Source: Acidobacteriota bacterium
GTDB lineage: Bacteria > Acidobacteriota > Vicinamibacteria > Vicinamibacterales > UBA8438
Length of the DNA stretch: 32,986 nt
NCBI GenBank assembly: GCA_026708265.1
Contig: JAPOVI010000356.1
Span: 1-32,986, forward strand
Direction: 5' to 3'
In this document: positions 25,198 through 32,986 of the stretch, piece by piece
Layout of the letters: every line of letters begins with the position of its first letter
Numbering within the stretch: position 1 is the stretch's first letter
Notes under the pieces: generated by a model
Seen by the model: the letters and a program-made list of their open reading frames with translations, nothing else
The model's database searches: none
What the model was told of the DNA's origin: nothing
Position numbers and translations under genes: made by a program

Positions 25198-25251
25198 GGA
25201 GCTTGCGGCCGCGGAACTCCACTGCGTTGCGTTCTGCGGCGCAAGCTCCTA
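25198..25251. repeat. Palindromic repeat, copy 2 (9-bp arms)
   Basis: GGAGCTTGC (25198-25206) and GCAAGCTCC (25241-25249) flank a 34-nt spacer with the same CGTTGCGTTCTGCGG core as copy 1 (8048-8103). It lies between divergent genes. Confidence 0.75.
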
Positions 25252-25255
25252 CAAT
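25227..25255 (+). promoter_or_regulatory. Candidate promoter inside palindromic repeat (cassette 2)
   Basis: TTGCGT (25227-25232) and TACAAT (25250-25255) are spaced by 17 nt. The ATG at 25262 is 6 nt after the -10, where transcription should begin, and no ribosome site is visible. A leaderless message is predicted. Confidence 0.5.
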
Positions 25256-25261
25256 GCCCCG

Positions 25262-27676
25262 ATGCGACGCATGATGCCCGGGGGTCCGTGCGGGCGTGGA
25301 GTCGTTTCCGCGGCGCTGGCAACGGCCCTGCTCGCCGGTCCGGTCGCGGTGCCCGCCGCGGCGGAATCGGTCGGGGCGGAGGCTCCGGCCTCGACCGCCG
25401 TGTCCTCGCCGGCCACCGAGAGCCGGCAGTTGATTGGCCGCTACTGCACCACCTGCCACAACGAGCGGCTCGAGACCGCCGGCCTCAATCTGGATGCACT
25501 CGACGTCGCCCACGTCAGCGACGGCGCCGAGACTTGGGAGAAGGTCATCCAGAAGCTCCGGACGGCGACGATGCCGCCGTCCAACCGGCCCCAGCCGCCC
25601 GCCGCCGATCGGCGGGCGATGATCGAGTGGCTGGAGTCCTCGCTCGACGCGGCCGCTGCCGCGAGCCCCGACCCGGGCAGAACGGAAACGCTGCGGCGGC
25701 TGAACCGCACGGAGTACCAGAACGCCATCCGGGATCTGCTGGCGCTCGACGTCGATGCGACGTCGCTGCTGCTGCCGGACGAGAGCGGCCACGGGTTCGA
25801 CAACGTCACGGTGGGCAATCTGGCGCCCGCTCTTCTCGATCGCTACATCTCCGCCGCCCGCAAGATCAGCCGCCTGGCCGTCGGGGCGGGCGCCACCTCG
25901 CTCGAGGCGGAGGTGATTCGCGTTCCGCCGGACACGACGCAGGAAGAGCATGTGCCGGGGCTGCCGCTCGGCACGCGCGGCGGCGTGCTCGTGACGCACA
26001 CCTTCGCCCACGACGGCGAGTACGACATCCAGGTGCGCCTCGCGCGCAACCGCACCGGCAACATCGGCGGCCTGCGCGACCCGCGCCCGCACGAGATGGA
26101 GGTGCTGCTCGATCGGCGGCCCGTCGCGGCGTTCACCATCCAGAGACCGGCGGATCAGGACGACGCGCTGCTCGACAGCAACCTGAAGATCCGCGTGCCG
26201 GTCACCGCCGGCCCGCACGAGCTCGGTGTCACCTTCGTCCGCGACGCCGGGTCGCTGCTCGAAACCGAGCGCCAGCCGCTGCAGTCGCACTTCAACGAGA
26301 CACGGCATCCCCGCCAGACGCCCGCCATCTACCAGGTGACCATCACCGGGCCGTACGACCCGCGCGGCGTCGGGGACACGCCGAGCCGGGAGCGGCTCTT
26401 CGTCTGCCGGCCGGCCGGACCCGACGGCGAGGAGCCGTGTGCGCGAGAGATTCTCGGCACCCTCATGCGGCGCGCCTACCGGCGGCCGGTGACGGCCGAC
26501 GACCTCGCCGGCCCGCTCGCCTTCTACCGGGAGGCGCGGGCCGGCGGCGACTTCGATGCCGGCATCGAGCGGGCCGTGGCCGCGGTGCTCATCAACCCGG
26601 AGTTCCTCTTCCGCGTGGAGCTCGACCCCGATGACGCGGAGCCCGGCGAGGCGTACCGCATCGGCGATCTGGCGCTCGCGTCCCGCCTGTCGTTCTTCCT
26701 CTGGAGCAGCATTCCGGACGACGAGCTGCTCGACGCCGCCATCCGGGGCGAGCTGAGCCAGCCGGCCGAGCTCGAGCGCCAGACGCGGCGGATGCTGGCC
26801 GACCCCCGCTCGCGCAACCTGGCGACCAACTTCGCGGGCCAGTGGCTGCAGCTCCGCAACCTGGCGTCGCTCAGCCCCAACACGCGCCTCTATCCCGACT
26901 TCGACGACAACCTCCGGCAGGCCTTTCGCGAGGAGACCGAGCGCTTCTTCGACAGCGTCGTCCGGGAAGGGGGCGGCGTCGCGGACCTCCTCGACGCCGA
27001 CTACACCTTCCTGAACGAGCGCCTCGCCAAGCACTACGGGATCCCGAACGTCTACGGCACCCGCATGCGGCGGGTCGAGCTCGGTGAGGACAGCCGCCGC
27101 GGGGGGCTCCTGCGCCACGGCAGCATCCTCTCCGTCACCTCGTACGCGACGCGCACCTCGCCGGTCATCCGGGGCGTCTGGGTCCTCTCCAACGTCTTCG
27201 GCGCCCCGCCGCCGCCACCGCTGCCGAACGTCCCCGCGCTCGAGGAGAACGAGGTGGCGGCGAATCTCCCGATGCGCGAGCGGCTCGCCGCGCACCGCGC
27301 CAACCCCGTCTGCGCCAACTGCCACCGGACGATCGACCCGGTCGGCTTCGCCCTCGAGAACTTCGACGCGCTCGGCCGCTGGCGCGACCACGAGGGCGAC
27401 ACCGCCTCCATCGACGTATCGGGGGGGCTCCCCGGCGTCGGAGAGTTCGATGGCATCGAGGGGCTCGAAACCGGGTTGCTGAGCCGCCCGGATCTCTTCG
27501 CCGGCACGATCACGGAGAAGCTGCTGACCTTCGCCCTCGGGCGCGGCGTCGAGCACTACGACCAGCCGGCCGTCCGCCGCATCCTGCGCGAGACCGAGCC
27601 GGACGGGTATCGACTGTCGTCGCTCATCGTGGGCATCGTGAAGAGTGTTCCGTTTCAGATGAGGAGAGCGTCATGA
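25262..27676 (+). CDS. Di-heme DUF1592/DUF1588/DUF1587/DUF1585/DUF1595 protein (cassette 2)
   Basis: Secreted protein of 804 residues, paralogous throughout to 10435-13023. The signal peptide is about 1-34. The first heme motif, CTTCH, is at 62-66. DUF1587 is at about 145-205 (RLNRTEYQNAIRDLL), a carbohydrate-binding-like domain at about 235-360, DUF1595 at about 390-450 (MRRAYRRPVTADDL), DUF1592 at about 463-590 (LALASRLSFFLWSSIPDDEL), and DUF1588 at about 610-710 with a second heme motif, CANCH (684-688). DUF1585 closes the protein. The start could also be Met4 or Met5; no Shine-Dalgarno is seen. Its stop overlaps the DUF1552 start by 4 bp. The heme sites suggest electron transfer in the periplasm; the reaction is unknown. 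Confidence 0.92.
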   Translation: MRRMMPGGPCGRGVVSAALATALLAGPVAVPAAAESVGAEAPASTAVSSPATESRQLIGRYCTTCHNERLETAGLNLDALDVAHVSDGAETWEKVIQKLRTATMPPSNRPQPPAADRRAMIEWLESSLDAAAAASPDPGRTETLRRLNRTEYQNAIRDLLALDVDATSLLLPDESGHGFDNVTVGNLAPALLDRYISAARKISRLAVGAGATSLEAEVIRVPPDTTQEEHVPGLPLGTRGGVLVTHTFAHDGEYDIQVRLARNRTGNIGGLRDPRPHEMEVLLDRRPVAAFTIQRPADQDDALLDSNLKIRVPVTAGPHELGVTFVRDAGSLLETERQPLQSHFNETRHPRQTPAIYQVTITGPYDPRGVGDTPSRERLFVCRPAGPDGEEPCAREILGTLMRRAYRRPVTADDLAGPLAFYREARAGGDFDAGIERAVAAVLINPEFLFRVELDPDDAEPGEAYRIGDLALASRLSFFLWSSIPDDELLDAAIRGELSQPAELERQTRRMLADPRSRNLATNFAGQWLQLRNLASLSPNTRLYPDFDDNLRQAFREETERFFDSVVREGGGVADLLDADYTFLNERLAKHYGIPNVYGTRMRRVELGEDSRRGGLLRHGSILSVTSYATRTSPVIRGVWVLSNVFGAPPPPPLPNVPALEENEVAANLPMRERLAAHRANPVCANCHRTIDPVGFALENFDALGRWRDHEGDTASIDVSGGLPGVGEFDGIEGLETGLLSRPDLFAGTITEKLLTFALGRGVEHYDQPAVRRILRETEPDGYRLSSLIVGIVKSVPFQMRRAS

Positions 27677-29016
27677 TCATCACGAAGAAGGCCCTTCCCC
27701 GGCGGACGTTCCTGCGGGGGATGCAGGCCGCCCTGGCGCTGCCCCTGCTCGACGCGATGGTCCCCGCCGCGACCGCGCTGGCCCGGACGCCGGCCCGGCC
27801 CGTCTCCCGTCTGGGCTTCGTGTTCATCCCCATGGGATGCGACCACGGCCGCTGGACGCCGTCGGACGACGAGCACCTCGGCCGGCTGACGCCCATCCTC
27901 AGCCCGCTCGAGCCGGTCAAGGACCAGTTGACCGTCGTCACCCGCACGGAGCTCCAGAACTCCTATCCGGGCACGCACGACACGTCGAACTCGGGCTTCC
28001 TCAGCGCGGCCTACGCCAAGCACACCGAGAGCTCCGACTACTACCTCGGCACGACGGTCGACCAGATCGCGGCCCGCAAGATCGGCCGCGACACCCAGCT
28101 TCCGTCGCTCGAGCTGTCGATGGACCTCAACCCGCTGGCGGGCGTCTGCAACAACGGCTACGCCTGCGTCTACCAGAACTGCCTGTCGTGGTCGTCGCCG
28201 ACCACCCCGCTCCCGGCCGAGGCGCATCCGCGGATCGTGTTCGAGCGCCTGTTCGGCGAGGGCGGGACCGCCGCCGAGCGCGCCGCCGCCCTCGACAGCC
28301 GGGCCAGCCTTCTCGATGCGTTCAGCAGCGACATCGCCCGGCTGAAGGGCGTGATCGGGGCCAGCGACCGGGTGCGCGTCGACCAGTACCTGGACAGCGT
28401 CCGCGAGGTCGAGCGGCAGATCCAGCGCGCCGAGGCGGCGGCGGACGACAACACGGCGCCCGACGCCGACCGTCCGATCGGCGTGCCGGCGGCGTTCGCG
28501 GACCACGCCCGGCTGATGTTCGACCTGCAGCTCCTCGCGTTCCAGGCCGACATCACGCGGGTCGTGAGCTTCCAGCTCACGCGCGAGCTGAGCAACCGCA
28601 CCTACCCCGAGATCGGGGTGCCGGACCCGCACCACCCGACGAGCCACCACGGCAACGACCCCGAGAAGCTGCTGAAGATCTCGAAGATCAACACCTTCCA
28701 CGTGTCGCTGTTCGCGGAGTTCCTCCAGAAGCTGCAGGCGACGCCGGACGGCGACGGCTCGCTGCTCGACAGCACCGTGTACCTCTACGGCAGCGGCATG
28801 GGCAACTCGAGCCTGCACGACCACGAGAACCTGCCGATCCTGGTCACCGGCGGGGCCGCGTGCGGCCTGCGGGGCGGGCGGCACATCCGCTACGACCGGG
28901 GGACCCCGCTGGCCAACCTGCACCTGACCCTGCTCGACCGGGTGGGCGTCCACCTCGACTCGTTCGGGGACAGCAACGGCCGGGTCGAGGCGCTGGTCGA
29001 CGCCGTGCCGGTGTAG
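27673..29016 (+). CDS. DUF1552 family protein, intact (cassette 2)
   Basis: Product of 447 residues with a Tat-type signal (KALPRRTFLRG, then ALALPLLDAMVPA). The start overlaps the upstream stop (ATGA) and has GAGGAGAG upstream. The fold is DUF1552, a family that resembles DUF1501 and alkaline-phosphatase-like proteins. Conserved stretches shared with the frameshifted copy are DSVREVERQIQRAE, FDLQLLAFQADITRVVSFQL, VPDPHHPTSHHGND, SKINTFHVSLFAEFLQKLQA, YGSGMGNSSLHDHENLP and GGRHIRY. The histidine clusters could bind metal (inference). Export through Tat suggests folding, perhaps with cofactor, before transport. It likely forms a unit with the di-heme partner. Confidence 0.92.
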   Translation: MIITKKALPRRTFLRGMQAALALPLLDAMVPAATALARTPARPVSRLGFVFIPMGCDHGRWTPSDDEHLGRLTPILSPLEPVKDQLTVVTRTELQNSYPGTHDTSNSGFLSAAYAKHTESSDYYLGTTVDQIAARKIGRDTQLPSLELSMDLNPLAGVCNNGYACVYQNCLSWSSPTTPLPAEAHPRIVFERLFGEGGTAAERAAALDSRASLLDAFSSDIARLKGVIGASDRVRVDQYLDSVREVERQIQRAEAAADDNTAPDADRPIGVPAAFADHARLMFDLQLLAFQADITRVVSFQLTRELSNRTYPEIGVPDPHHPTSHHGNDPEKLLKISKINTFHVSLFAEFLQKLQATPDGDGSLLDSTVYLYGSGMGNSSLHDHENLPILVTGGAACGLRGGRHIRYDRGTPLANLHLTLLDRVGVHLDSFGDSNGRVEALVDAVPV

Positions 29017-29095
29017 CACAAGCCCGGCCGGTGCCAAAGAGATAGCGCGCCCTGACCGGCGCATTGGAGTCTGCGCGGGCGACGGGGGACCTGAA

Positions 29096-30715
29096 ATGAA
29101 CAGGCGACGACTCGCGGCGTGCACGGCGTTGGCTCTCGGGGCGGCGCTCGCGGTGGGAGCGGCTGCAGCGAGCGCGTCCGAATCGGCGGGGGACGCCTCC
29201 CTCGCCGACGCGGCGGAGCAGGGTCGGGCGGGGCTCGTTCGCGTGCTCGTCGACGGCGGCGCGGACGTCAACGCGACCCAGGTCGACGGCATGACCGCCC
29301 TGCACTGGGCGGCCTACCACGAAGACGCGGCGACGGCCCGGCTCCTCGTCCGCGCGGGCGCCGACGCCGACGCCGGGAACCGCTACGGCGTGCGTCCGCT
29401 GGCGCTCGCGGCCACGAACGCGAACGCCGACATCGTGCGCCTGCTGCTCGAGGCGGGGGCCGACGCGAACGCGGCCCTGCTGGGCGGCGAGACGGTGCTC
29501 ATGACGGCCGCTCGCACGGGGAGCCTGAAGGCCGTCCATGCGCTCCTCGCCCACGGCGCCGATCCCGACGCCCGCGAGCGCCGGGGCCAGACCGCGCTCA
29601 TGTGGGCGGCGGCCGAGGGGCACACGGGGATCGTCCACTCGCTCGTCGAGGCCGGGGCCGACATCCAGGCGTCGCTCACGTCGGGTTTCACGCCCCTCTT
29701 CTTTGCCGTGCGCGAGGGTCACATCGACGTCGTCGAGACCCTCCTCGACGCCGGCGTGGACGTCAACGCCCCTCTGGCACGGGTGAAGGACGGGCCGGAC
29801 GAGGCGGTCAACAACGCCAGCTACCGGCCGGTCGACGACGGCATGAGCCCGCTGCTGCTGGCCGTCCGCAACGGCCACTTCGAGCTCGCCGTCGCCCTGA
29901 TCGAGGCCGGCGCCGATCCGAACGACCAGCGGACGGGCTTCTCGCCGCTCCACACGATGTCGTGGGTGCGGAAGCCGGACGCCAGCGACCGCGGCGACCC
30001 GCCCCCCGACGGCTCCGGCAACCTCACGAGCCTGCAGTTCGTGCGGACCCTGGCCGAGCTGGGTGCCGACGTCAACGCCCGGCTGCAGCCGACCGAGGCC
30101 CGCGCGCCGCACACCGCGTCGCGCCTCGGCGTGGAAGGCGCCACTGCGTTCCTCATGGCCGCCGACCGCGCCGACACGCCGCTGATGGAGCTCCTGCTCG
30201 AGCTCGGAGCGGATCCGTTCCTGCCGAACGCCGACGGCAGCACGCCCCTGATGGCGGCGGCGGGACTCGGCACCTCCGCGCCGGAGGAGGAGGCGGGCTC
30301 GGAGGAGGAAGCTGGCGACGCGGTGCGGCTGCTGCTCCACCTCGGGGCGGACATCGACGCCGTGAACGCCGAGGGCGATACCGCGATGCACGGGGCGGCC
30401 TACGGCAGCTTCCCCACCGTGGTGCAGATTCTCGCCGACTACGGCGCCGACATCGAGGTCTGGTCGCAGCCGAACGAGCAGGGCCGGACGCCGCTGTTCA
30501 TCGCCGAGGGGTACCGCGGCGGCCTGCCGCGACCGTCCCGCCCGACCATCCAGGCGATCACCACGCTGATGGTCGGCGCCGGCGTGCCGACGGACGGCCC
30601 GCGGCCGGAGCTGATCGACATGTACTCGCGGCCCGTGCCGGAGCCGGCGCCCGCGAAGCCGGTGACGCCCGCGAAGTCGGAGCAGTCCGCCAAGGCGAAG
30701 CCGCAGGTGCGCTAG
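29096..30715 (+). CDS. Secreted ankyrin-repeat protein (cassette 2)
   Basis: Product of 539 residues with a signal peptide (about 1-27) and about ten ankyrin repeats. Clear units include VDGMTALHWAAYHEDAATAR, GQTALMWAAAEGHTGIVHSL, GFTPLFFAVREGHIDVVETL, GMSPLLLAVRNGHFELAVAL and GDTAMHGAAYGSFPTVVQIL, each with a GADxx turn. Loops with low-complexity acidic residues (EEEAGSEEEAG) interrupt the array, and the tail is Pro/Lys-rich (about 515-539). GGGGGA upstream supports the start. It is third in the cassette, 79 bp after the DUF1552 gene. It probably acts as a periplasmic binding scaffold; the ligand is unknown. Confidence 0.9.
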   Translation: MNRRRLAACTALALGAALAVGAAAASASESAGDASLADAAEQGRAGLVRVLVDGGADVNATQVDGMTALHWAAYHEDAATARLLVRAGADADAGNRYGVRPLALAATNANADIVRLLLEAGADANAALLGGETVLMTAARTGSLKAVHALLAHGADPDARERRGQTALMWAAAEGHTGIVHSLVEAGADIQASLTSGFTPLFFAVREGHIDVVETLLDAGVDVNAPLARVKDGPDEAVNNASYRPVDDGMSPLLLAVRNGHFELAVALIEAGADPNDQRTGFSPLHTMSWVRKPDASDRGDPPPDGSGNLTSLQFVRTLAELGADVNARLQPTEARAPHTASRLGVEGATAFLMAADRADTPLMELLLELGADPFLPNADGSTPLMAAAGLGTSAPEEEAGSEEEAGDAVRLLLHLGADIDAVNAEGDTAMHGAAYGSFPTVVQILADYGADIEVWSQPNEQGRTPLFIAEGYRGGLPRPSRPTIQAITTLMVGAGVPTDGPRPELIDMYSRPVPEPAPAKPVTPAKSEQSAKAKPQVR

Positions 30716-30990
30716 GGGCTGCGGCCGAATCGACATCCCTGAACACCTGCTCCGGCACACCAAGGCTCAGGCCGGCCTCCGGGGGCTGCGCTCCAAAGGT
30801 CTCGTGCGCGAGGCACTCCGGTGGCACTTGGCGGACGTCGGGTCCGGCTCGGCGCGCGTGAGCGTGTCGGGTCCGGACCGGCAGGGACTCGGGTGTTGCT
30901 GGACGAGGAAGACGTCGACCGCGAGATCCATCCTGGCTGACGTCAACCTGCGGAGGACACCTCCACACGCGGGTCCCGCCGCGGGTGACC

Positions 30991-32349
30991 CTACCGCCGG
31001 ATGGCGTAGAGGTGTGACGCCGTGCGCAGCAGCAGCGTCCGGCCGGCCACGGCCGGCGAGGCGAGGGTCATCTCTCCGATGACGTTCTTGCCCAGCAGCG
31101 CGTAGTCCGGCCCCGCGGCGATGACGTAGGTGTCGCCGTCCTCGCTGAGCGCGAAGAGCTTCCCGTTGTAGGCCCACGGCGACGCCGTGAACGTGGCCCC
31201 CGGCTCGATCCGGACGCGGCCGTAGACGGTGCGCCCGGTGCGGGCGTCGTGCGCGGTCAGGAAGCCGCGGTCGTGCAGCGTGTAGTAGATGCCGCGGTAG
31301 AGGAGCGGCGAGGGGTTGTAGGACGCGCCGCGAGGGTCGTACCAGCGGATGTACTCGTTGGCGCGCTGCCGGGGCCGGAGCGTGATGTCCCCCTCGGCGC
31401 CGGGCAGCACGGCGTAGACCGGGCGATGGTCGTGCCCGACGTGGCCCGAGCTGACGTAGATGATGCCGTCCCCGGGGACCGGAGTCGGCACCGTCGCGCT
31501 GGTCATGTCGCTCGCGAACCACCACAGGAGATTGCCTGTCGGGTCGTACGACCGCACGCGGGTCCGGGCCACGGTGACGATCTCCGTGCGCAGGTCGTTC
31601 CGCCAGACGAACGGCGTCGACCACGCACTCACCTCGTCGCGCGGCGTCCGCCAGTTCCGCTCGCCCGTGGCGGCATCGAACGAGGCCAGGTACGAGTCCT
31701 CGTCGTTGTCGTGCATCACGAGCACCTGATCGTCGAGCAGCGCCGGCGACGAGCCCGCCCCCCAGCCCCATTGATCGGGGTGGTACTCGATGTCGCGCGA
31801 CCAGACGAGCCGGCCGTCGAGGTCGTAGGCGAAGAGTCCGAGGTTGCCGAAGAGCGCGTAGACGCGCTCGCCGTCGGTCACCGGGGTGGCGGAGGCGAAC
31901 GAGTTCTTGGGATGGATGGTCGCCGTCATGGGGCCGCTGTGCGCGGTGCGCTGCCACAACAGGTCGCCGCTGTCGAGGTCGAGGCAGAGCACCAGCCAGT
32001 GGTGAGTGCCCGGCGGCGGGTCCGGTGGCGTATCGGCGCCGCCCGCGGGGAGGTAGAGGCCGGCTTGCGGGCCCTCGTAGTCCTCGTCCGCCACCACCGT
32101 GGTGACGAACACCCGGTCCCCCCAGACGATCGGGCTCGACCACCCCAGCCCCGGAATCGGCGTCCGCCAGGCGACGTTCTCGGTCGCGCTCCAGGCCTCG
32201 GGCAGCCCGGGGTCGTCCGCGACGACCGCGGTGCCGTCCGGGCCGCGGAACCGCGGCCAGTTGTCGGACGCCGCGGCCTCGGCCCGCACACAGAGCGCCA
32301 CCACGACGGCGGTCGCCGCGGCAATCAGCCGGCCGGTCTCTCGTCGCAC
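30991..32349 (-). CDS. Secreted PQQ-like beta-propeller protein
   Basis: Product of 452 residues from a GTG start at 32349 preceded by AAGGA. A signal peptide (about 1-27, ending AEAAA) leads into the typical opening NWPRFRGPDGTAV. Repeated propeller blades follow, with tryptophan-docking style motifs such as LVLCLDLDSGDLLWQRTAHS, LFAYDLDGRLVWSRDIEYHP, LASFDAATGERNWRTPRDEV and LTAHDARTGRTVYGRVRIEP. Cys pairs and calcium ligands of true PQQ alcohol dehydrogenases are not evident, so it is likely a non-catalytic or uncharacterised propeller. It follows the small lipoprotein gene by 41 nt on the same strand and is probably co-transcribed with it. An ATG is not available near the N-terminus, which supports GTG. 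Confidence 0.87.
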   Translation of the reverse strand: MRRETGRLIAAATAVVVALCVRAEAAASDNWPRFRGPDGTAVVADDPGLPEAWSATENVAWRTPIPGLGWSSPIVWGDRVFVTTVVADEDYEGPQAGLYLPAGGADTPPDPPPGTHHWLVLCLDLDSGDLLWQRTAHSGPMTATIHPKNSFASATPVTDGERVYALFGNLGLFAYDLDGRLVWSRDIEYHPDQWGWGAGSSPALLDDQVLVMHDNDEDSYLASFDAATGERNWRTPRDEVSAWSTPFVWRNDLRTEIVTVARTRVRSYDPTGNLLWWFASDMTSATVPTPVPGDGIIYVSSGHVGHDHRPVYAVLPGAEGDITLRPRQRANEYIRWYDPRGASYNPSPLLYRGIYYTLHDRGFLTAHDARTGRTVYGRVRIEPGATFTASPWAYNGKLFALSEDGDTYVIAAGPDYALLGKNVIGEMTLASPAVAGRTLLLRTASHLYAIRR

Positions 32350-32390
32350 AGGTCCTTGGTCCCTTCTCGGGCGGGGCAACTCGGCGCCGC

Positions 32391-32813
32391 TCAGTTGTTC
32401 TGCGCCCCCGCGCTGATCCACTGCCGGATGACGCCGATCTGGGCGGACGACAGGAAGGGCGCGCTCGGCGGCATCCTGTCGCCGACGATGCCCGAGCGGC
32501 CCTCGACCTTGAGAATCAGGTAGCTGGCCTCCGGATCGTTCGGCTCGACCCGGTCGAGCGTCACCTGGAACGCCGGATGGTTCACGAGCTGGGTATAGGA
32601 CCGCCCGTCCCGCAGGTCGAGATCGCCCTCGGTCGCGTGGTCGCCGTGGTGCTCGACGCAGGACGGATTGAAGATCTCGCGCTGGATGCTCGTGAGCGTC
32701 GGCTGCAGGCCGGCGGGCGGCGCGATCGGCACGGTGGGGCCGGTGGGGGAGTCGCCGCCGCACGCGGCTGCGGCGACGAGGGACAGCAGGGCGACCGTCA
32801 CGAGAAGCCTCAT
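32391..32813 (-). CDS. Lipoprotein with degenerate cytochrome c-like motif
   Basis: Product of 140 residues with a lipoprotein signal (LVAAAACGGDS, lipid-modified Cys18). The rest matches the small cytochrome-like domain common in acidobacteria: TSIQREIFNPSC, a RSYTQLVNHP stretch, DPEASYLILKVEGRSG, then GDRMPPSAPFLSSAQIGVIR and QWISAGA. Relatives carry CxxCH after IFxPxC, but here the sequence reads C-V-E-H-H, so the second heme-attaching cysteine is missing. The distal MPP motif remains. It may bind heme by a single cysteine or not at all. AAGGTAG upstream supports the start. First gene of a two-gene operon with the propeller. Confidence 0.85.
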   Translation of the reverse strand: MRLLVTVALLSLVAAAACGGDSPTGPTVPIAPPAGLQPTLTSIQREIFNPSCVEHHGDHATEGDLDLRDGRSYTQLVNHPAFQVTLDRVEPNDPEASYLILKVEGRSGIVGDRMPPSAPFLSSAQIGVIRQWISAGAQNN

Positions 32814-32986
32814 CGACGACTACCTTACCCAACGGGCACGGTTGAATCCAAGCGGGCGCCCGGATGGCATGCCGACCGCGGGCCTGTGGGCCCTGCGGCA
32901 CACTGGCAAGGGAACCTGGCGCCCGGCGCGAGCCCCCGCCGCGCACGGCGGTCTCTCACAGGTAGAGGTGCAACTGCGCCAGAAAT

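Noticed and set aside
25160-27556. N-terminal extension of the TolB-like propeller over about 800 codons
   Set aside because: This part is antisense to the intact DUF1592 gene, and a signal peptide with a good ribosome site begins at 25159.
29017-29095. Possible terminator hairpin (GCCGGT with ACCGGC)
   Set aside because: The loop is about 22 nt, there is no T-run, and the ankyrin gene follows as part of the same cassette.
30716-30990. Gap between convergent cassette 2 and the PQQ-like gene
   Set aside because: The frames crossing it have no protein character. No clear promoter, RNA gene or strong terminator was seen.
32956-32986. Possible C-terminal tail of a further minus-strand gene (reading FLAQLHLYL then stop)
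   Set aside because: Only nine codons are inside the window, too few to support a call.

Overview
The window is GC-rich (roughly 70% by eye) and almost fully coding. Gene content points to an acidobacterium, probably of the Vicinamibacteria type. The main reasons are two large heme proteins of the DUF1587/1595/1592/1588/1585 class, each paired with a DUF1552 protein, a secreted 'PDLQGVW' protein, PQQ-like and WD40-like propellers, and many Tat or Sec signal peptides. No rRNA, tRNA, CRISPR or transposase gene was seen. The taxonomic call is inference, not a database result.

Most notable are two genes that each look broken by a single in-frame TGA but are better read as selenoproteins. The first is a redoxin on the minus strand (638 to before 1), where TGA at 405-407 gives W-U-P-Y-C. 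The second is an AhpD-like peroxidase (15996-16592), where TGA at 16239-16241 gives C-H-Y-U followed by H four residues on. In both, TGA replaces a redox-active cysteine codon, the frame stays open downstream, and a 7-bp hairpin with G in the first two loop positions lies about 20-25 nt after the TGA, as expected of a bacterial SECIS element. The host should therefore carry selA, selB, selC and selD elsewhere.

Layout. 1-1879: seleno-redoxin divergent from a TonB C-terminal protein. 1967-7998: a six-gene operon of TetR regulator, LolA-like carrier, two FtsX/LolC-type permeases, LolD-like ATPase and outer-membrane barrel, which looks like a trans-envelope lipid or lipoprotein exporter. 8117-9154: Na+/Ca2+ exchanger. 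9203-10161 (minus): a tiny membrane protein and a TPR lipoprotein. 10435-17606: cassette 1 (di-heme DUF1592 protein, frameshifted DUF1552 protein, secreted ankyrin protein) running into the AhpD-like selenoprotein and two paralogous membrane proteins. 17686-18990 (minus): Tat-exported epoxide hydrolase. 19136-23264: a small membrane coiled-coil protein, a cytochrome c/copper monooxygenase-like fusion, a tandem DUF2911-like protein and a secreted protein of unknown function. 23345-25159 (minus): TolB-like propeller. 25262-30715: cassette 2 (intact DUF1592, DUF1552, ankyrin). 30991-32813 (minus): PQQ-like propeller and a lipoprotein with a degenerate heme motif.

Taken together the genes describe a cell investing in periplasmic redox chemistry (heme proteins, copper oxygenase-like enzyme, seleno-peroxidases) and envelope export. 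The three-gene DUF1592-DUF1552-ankyrin cassette occurs twice in the same order, so it is probably a functional unit. A palindromic repeat carrying a promoter-like TTGCGT-N17-TAnAnT sits directly upstream of two start codons and may drive leaderless transcripts.
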